The notes under the pieces were generated by a model that saw only the letters and a list, made by a program, of their open reading frames with translations, ran no database searches and was not told where the DNA came from. From assembly GCA_009775225.1 (NCBI GenBank), contig VSPE01000032.1, positions 1-24,953 of the forward strand: a stretch of 24,953 bases of DNA, read 5' to 3'. This document shows positions 22,529 through 24,953 of this stretch, piece by piece (the stretch's first letter is position 1; each line of letters starts with the position of its first letter). The stretch is from Muribaculaceae bacterium. GTDB taxonomy: Bacteria; Bacteroidota; Bacteroidia; Bacteroidales; Muribaculaceae. A program made the translations under genes and the position numbers.

Positions 22529-24787
22529 TTAGTGTATACGTGTTGCGCGGGTCACGCCGCTGATAGCCAGGGTACGACGGCACAGGTCGTCGACAACGTC
22601 GGCATCGCTCACGCGCACCCACAGGTCGGCATGGAACACCTCGGCGCTGGCTTCGATGTCGAGCTTGCGCACATCGATACCCAGATGCGTGGATATGAGC
22701 GTCATAAGCTCCTGCAATATGCCGTGGCGGTCTATGCCCTCCACGCGTATGTGTGCCAGGAAAAGCTCGTCGCCGGTAGCCCATTCGGTAGCCACTATGC
22801 GCGAGCCGAAGCCGGCCTTGAGTACCTGTGCCTGCGGGCAGTCGAGCGAGTGTATTTCAACCGAGCCATCGTCGGCTATATATCCCATTACATCGTCGCC
22901 GGGGAGAGGGTTGCAGCAGCCGGCAAGGCGATAGTTGGGGCCGTCGGCCGTATTGCAGAGCCTGTATATCTGCTTGGTGTTGATTTCCTGAGGGCGTGCC
23001 TCTGGCTTTACTTCGGGTTCGGGAGCCGAAGAGCCTACCATTTTGCCGATGAGCGGTATCTTGGAGAAAAGGCTCTTGCCTTGCCGCGCTGTCTGCGAAG
23101 CCTTGCGGAGAGGCTTCACAAGGAAGTCGCCGAGCACTATTTCCTCGGCGCCGAGCTGGTAGCACAAATCCTCGCGGTTCTGCACGTGGAATATACCCTG
23201 TATTTTGGTGATTACAAAGTTATTGTCTTCGATATCGTTGTCGCGGAGCCACGCCGACAGTATCTCGTTGCCCTTCACCACGATAGGCTGTCGCAGAGCG
23301 CGGATGCCCTTGCGCAGGCGCGTCTTGGCCTTTGCCGTCACCAGGCAGGCATCCCACTCGGGCAGCGGCATCTGCGATTTGGAGGTTAGCACCTCCACCT
23401 GGTCGCCGCTTTTAAGTTCGGTCTGAAGGGGCATGAGTTTGTGGTTAACCTTACCGGCTATGCAGTGCAGGCCTATCTCGGAGTGAAGGTTGAAGGCGAG
23501 GTCGAGCACGGTGGCGCCTGACGGCAGTGTCACAAGGTCGCCCTCGGGGGTGAACACCACTATCTCCGAGGCGAACAGGTTGAGCTTGAGGGTGCTCAGG
23601 AAGTCGATAGCCGACGGCTCGGGGTTGTCGAGAATATCCTTGATAGTTTTGAGCCATGCGTTCAGCTCGCTCTCCTCGTCGCCCTCCCCTATCTTGTATT
23701 TCCAATGGGCCGCGAAGCCCTTCTCGGCAATCTCGTCCATGCGGCGGCTGCGTATCTGTACCTCAATCCAATTACCGTCGGGGCCCATTACGGTAAGATG
23801 AAGAGCCTGATAACCGTTGGCTTTCGGGGTCACAATCCAGTCGCGGGTGCGTGCCGGGTGCAGCTGGTACAGGTCGGTAATGGCCGCATATATGCTCCAG
23901 CATATACCCTTCTCCTTGCTTGGGTCATCGCAGTCGAACACTATGCGCATGGCATAGAGGTCGTACACCTCCTCGAATGGCAGATGCTTGCTCTCCATTT
24001 TATTGTAAATGGAGTAAATCGACTTGAGGCGCGCCTTGGCCTCGTATTTTATGCCGAGCTCGTCGAGCTTATCCTTGATAGGCTTGGAGAAGTCGGAGTA
24101 CACAGAGCTGCGGCGCGACTCGCTCTCGCGGATTTTCTCCGAAATCTCGCGATAGATGTCGGGATGCTCGTGCTTGAAGCTGAGGTCTTCAAGCTCGGTC
24201 TTGATAGCGAAGAGACCCAGGCGGTGAGCAAGCGGCGCATAGATATACAGCGTCTCGCCCGCAATCTTATAGCGCTTGTTGGGCGCCATGGAGCCGAGGG
24301 TACGCATGTTGTGAAGGCGGTCGGCCATTTTGATGAGCACCACGCGTATATCCTCGCTCATGGTGAGCAGCAGCTTGCGGAAATTCTCGGCCTGCACCGA
24401 CGCCTTGTCGCCGAAGATGCCGCCCGAGATTTTGGTCAGACCCTCCACGAGCTGCGCTATCTTCGGGCCGAAGTGCTGCTCTATATCCTCTACGGTATAG
24501 TCGGTATCCTCCACCACATCGTGCAACAGAGCGGCGCAGATTGAGGTCGACCCCAGCCCAATCTCCTGCGAGGCGATACGGGCCACAGCAATCGGGTGCA
24601 TGATATACGGTTCGCCCGAACGGCGACGCACTCCTTTGTGCGCCTCCTTGGCGAAGCGGAAAGCACGCTCTATAATCTCTACCTTTTTGCGATGATTGCT
24701 ACGGAGATAACCGTCGAGAAGCTCCTGATAGGCTGCTTCTATCATTTTCTCATCGCCGTCGGGCGTGTGGGTACCTACATATTCCAT
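22529..24787 (-). CDS. rsh: Bifunctional (p)ppGpp synthetase/hydrolase, RelA/SpoT homologue
   Basis: The 752-residue protein starts at ATG 24787 and has the full long-RSH layout. The N-terminal HD hydrolase shows H64 in YIMHP, LLHDVVEDT (87-95) and KMADRLHN (153-160), all intact, so hydrolysis is expected. The synthetase domain (about 240-370) has RTRD (313-316), the basic form of the RxKD motif found in bifunctional enzymes, before PKANGYQALH. A TGS domain spans about 408-470, a helical region follows, then the conserved CCNPLPGD block and a C-terminal ACT domain. It makes and degrades the stringent-response alarmone, sensing ribosome status. It is the first gene of the operon with pgpH. Confidence 0.97.
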   Translation of the reverse strand: MEYVGTHTPDGDEKMIEAAYQELLDGYLRSNHRKKVEIIERAFRFAKEAHKGVRRRSGEPYIMHPIAVARIASQEIGLGSTSICAALLHDVVEDTDYTVEDIEQHFGPKIAQLVEGLTKISGGIFGDKASVQAENFRKLLLTMSEDIRVVLIKMADRLHNMRTLGSMAPNKRYKIAGETLYIYAPLAHRLGLFAIKTELEDLSFKHEHPDIYREISEKIRESESRRSSVYSDFSKPIKDKLDELGIKYEAKARLKSIYSIYNKMESKHLPFEEVYDLYAMRIVFDCDDPSKEKGICWSIYAAITDLYQLHPARTRDWIVTPKANGYQALHLTVMGPDGNWIEVQIRSRRMDEIAEKGFAAHWKYKIGEGDEESELNAWLKTIKDILDNPEPSAIDFLSTLKLNLFASEIVVFTPEGDLVTLPSGATVLDLAFNLHSEIGLHCIAGKVNHKLMPLQTELKSGDQVEVLTSKSQMPLPEWDACLVTAKAKTRLRKGIRALRQPIVVKGNEILSAWLRDNDIEDNNFVITKIQGIFHVQNREDLCYQLGAEEIVLGDFLVKPLRKASQTARQGKSLFSKIPLIGKMVGSSAPEPEVKPEARPQEINTKQIYRLCNTADGPNYRLAGCCNPLPGDDVMGYIADDGSVEIHSLDCPQAQVLKAGFGSRIVATEWATGDELFLAHIRVEGIDRHGILQELMTLISTHLGIDVRKLDIEASAEVFHADLWVRVSDADVVDDLCRRTLAISGVTRATRIH

Positions 24788-24819
24788 AAAACAAGAGAGT
24801 TACTGAGGCCAATATTCTA

Positions 24820-24839
24820 CAAAAATACTACTATTTTTG
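24820..24839. promoter_or_regulatory. -7 box of the rsh promoter inside a perfect dyad
   Basis: TATTTTTG on the minus strand (24827-24820) matches TAnnTTTG exactly, 33 bp before the rsh ATG. A second copy in the opposite direction (24832-24839) makes a perfect 8+4+8 inverted repeat, so a rightward promoter is also possible. The -33 element is only T-rich. Confidence 0.5.
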
Positions 24840-24881
24840 AAATTAGAAAAATAAAATTTCGCAGCCTTGAAGAATAAGAGG

Positions 24882-24902
24882 TTGTTTAATAATCATTGTT
24901 AA
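24882..24902. repeat. Second copy of the 21-bp repeat
   Basis: This stretch is identical over 21 bases to 14873-14893. Here it is preceded by AGAGG, while the first copy is followed by the complementary ACCTCT, so a longer palindromic consensus is possible. It lies about 95 bp upstream of the rsh start. The rest of the window to 24953 shows no credible gene. Confidence 0.6.
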
Positions 24903-24953
24903 GGACAGGGTGGTGAATTTTATGTTAAGGTGCAGTTTACGAGGAGGGAGCAT

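Noticed and set aside
1..24953. A defence island, CRISPR array or prophage
   Set aside because: No direct-repeat array, restriction, toxin-antitoxin, integrase or phage structural gene is visible. The content is mainly housekeeping.

Overview
The window is a compact chromosomal segment of a Bacteroidota bacterium, most likely order Bacteroidales. The fairly GC-rich coding sequence and AT-rich intergenic gaps would suit Muribaculaceae, but that family call is inference. The order-level call rests on several promoters matching the Bacteroides -33/-7 pattern (TTTG, 19-20 bp, TAnnTTTG), the near absence of Shine-Dalgarno sequences, and the protein families present. All 17 protein genes I accept lie on the minus strand, so transcription runs from high to low coordinates. 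Long plus-strand open frames are antisense shadows of GC-rich genes.

Layout in transcription order. (1) 24787-17357: a bifunctional RelA/SpoT homologue, a 7TM-HD phosphodiesterase of the PgpH (c-di-AMP) type, and a large TPR lipoprotein resembling SprE/PorW. The genes are 6 and 9 bp apart and end in an intrinsic terminator. (2) 17216-15642: a POT-family peptide transporter with a 17-bp perfect palindrome in its promoter. (3) 15467-14925: a small lipoprotein with a canonical promoter and a CRP/FNR-like dyad just upstream. (4) 14621-12978: ATP-dependent PEP carboxykinase with its own promoter and terminator. (5) 12767-11284: lpxA (lipid A synthesis) then upp (uracil salvage). (6) 11157-8941: three tandem FKBP prolyl isomerases, apparently cytosolic, exported and lipoprotein forms, behind one promoter. 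(7) 8615-4903: mannose-1-phosphate guanylyltransferase, argS and a BI-1/YccA membrane protein. (8) 4772-2109: a MATE exporter, pyrH and frr, closed by a strong hairpin. (9) 1908-1615: no protein gene, but a clear promoter, several hairpins and a T-run terminator, which together look like a ~290-nt structured non-coding RNA. (10) 1555-60: an unrecognised four-TM protein followed 2 bp later by a P-loop protein that seems cut short near base 73, where the left edge of the window may hold the end of an insertion sequence.

Most of the segment is core housekeeping: translation (argS, frr), nucleotide metabolism (pyrH, upp), envelope (lpxA, manC, FKBPs), central carbon (pckA) and second-messenger control (RSH, PgpH). 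The least explained parts are the putative ncRNA, the TM/P-loop pair, and several intergenic palindromes. One 21-bp sequence occurs twice, 10 kb apart. I found no tRNA, rRNA, CRISPR array, phage or complete mobile element.
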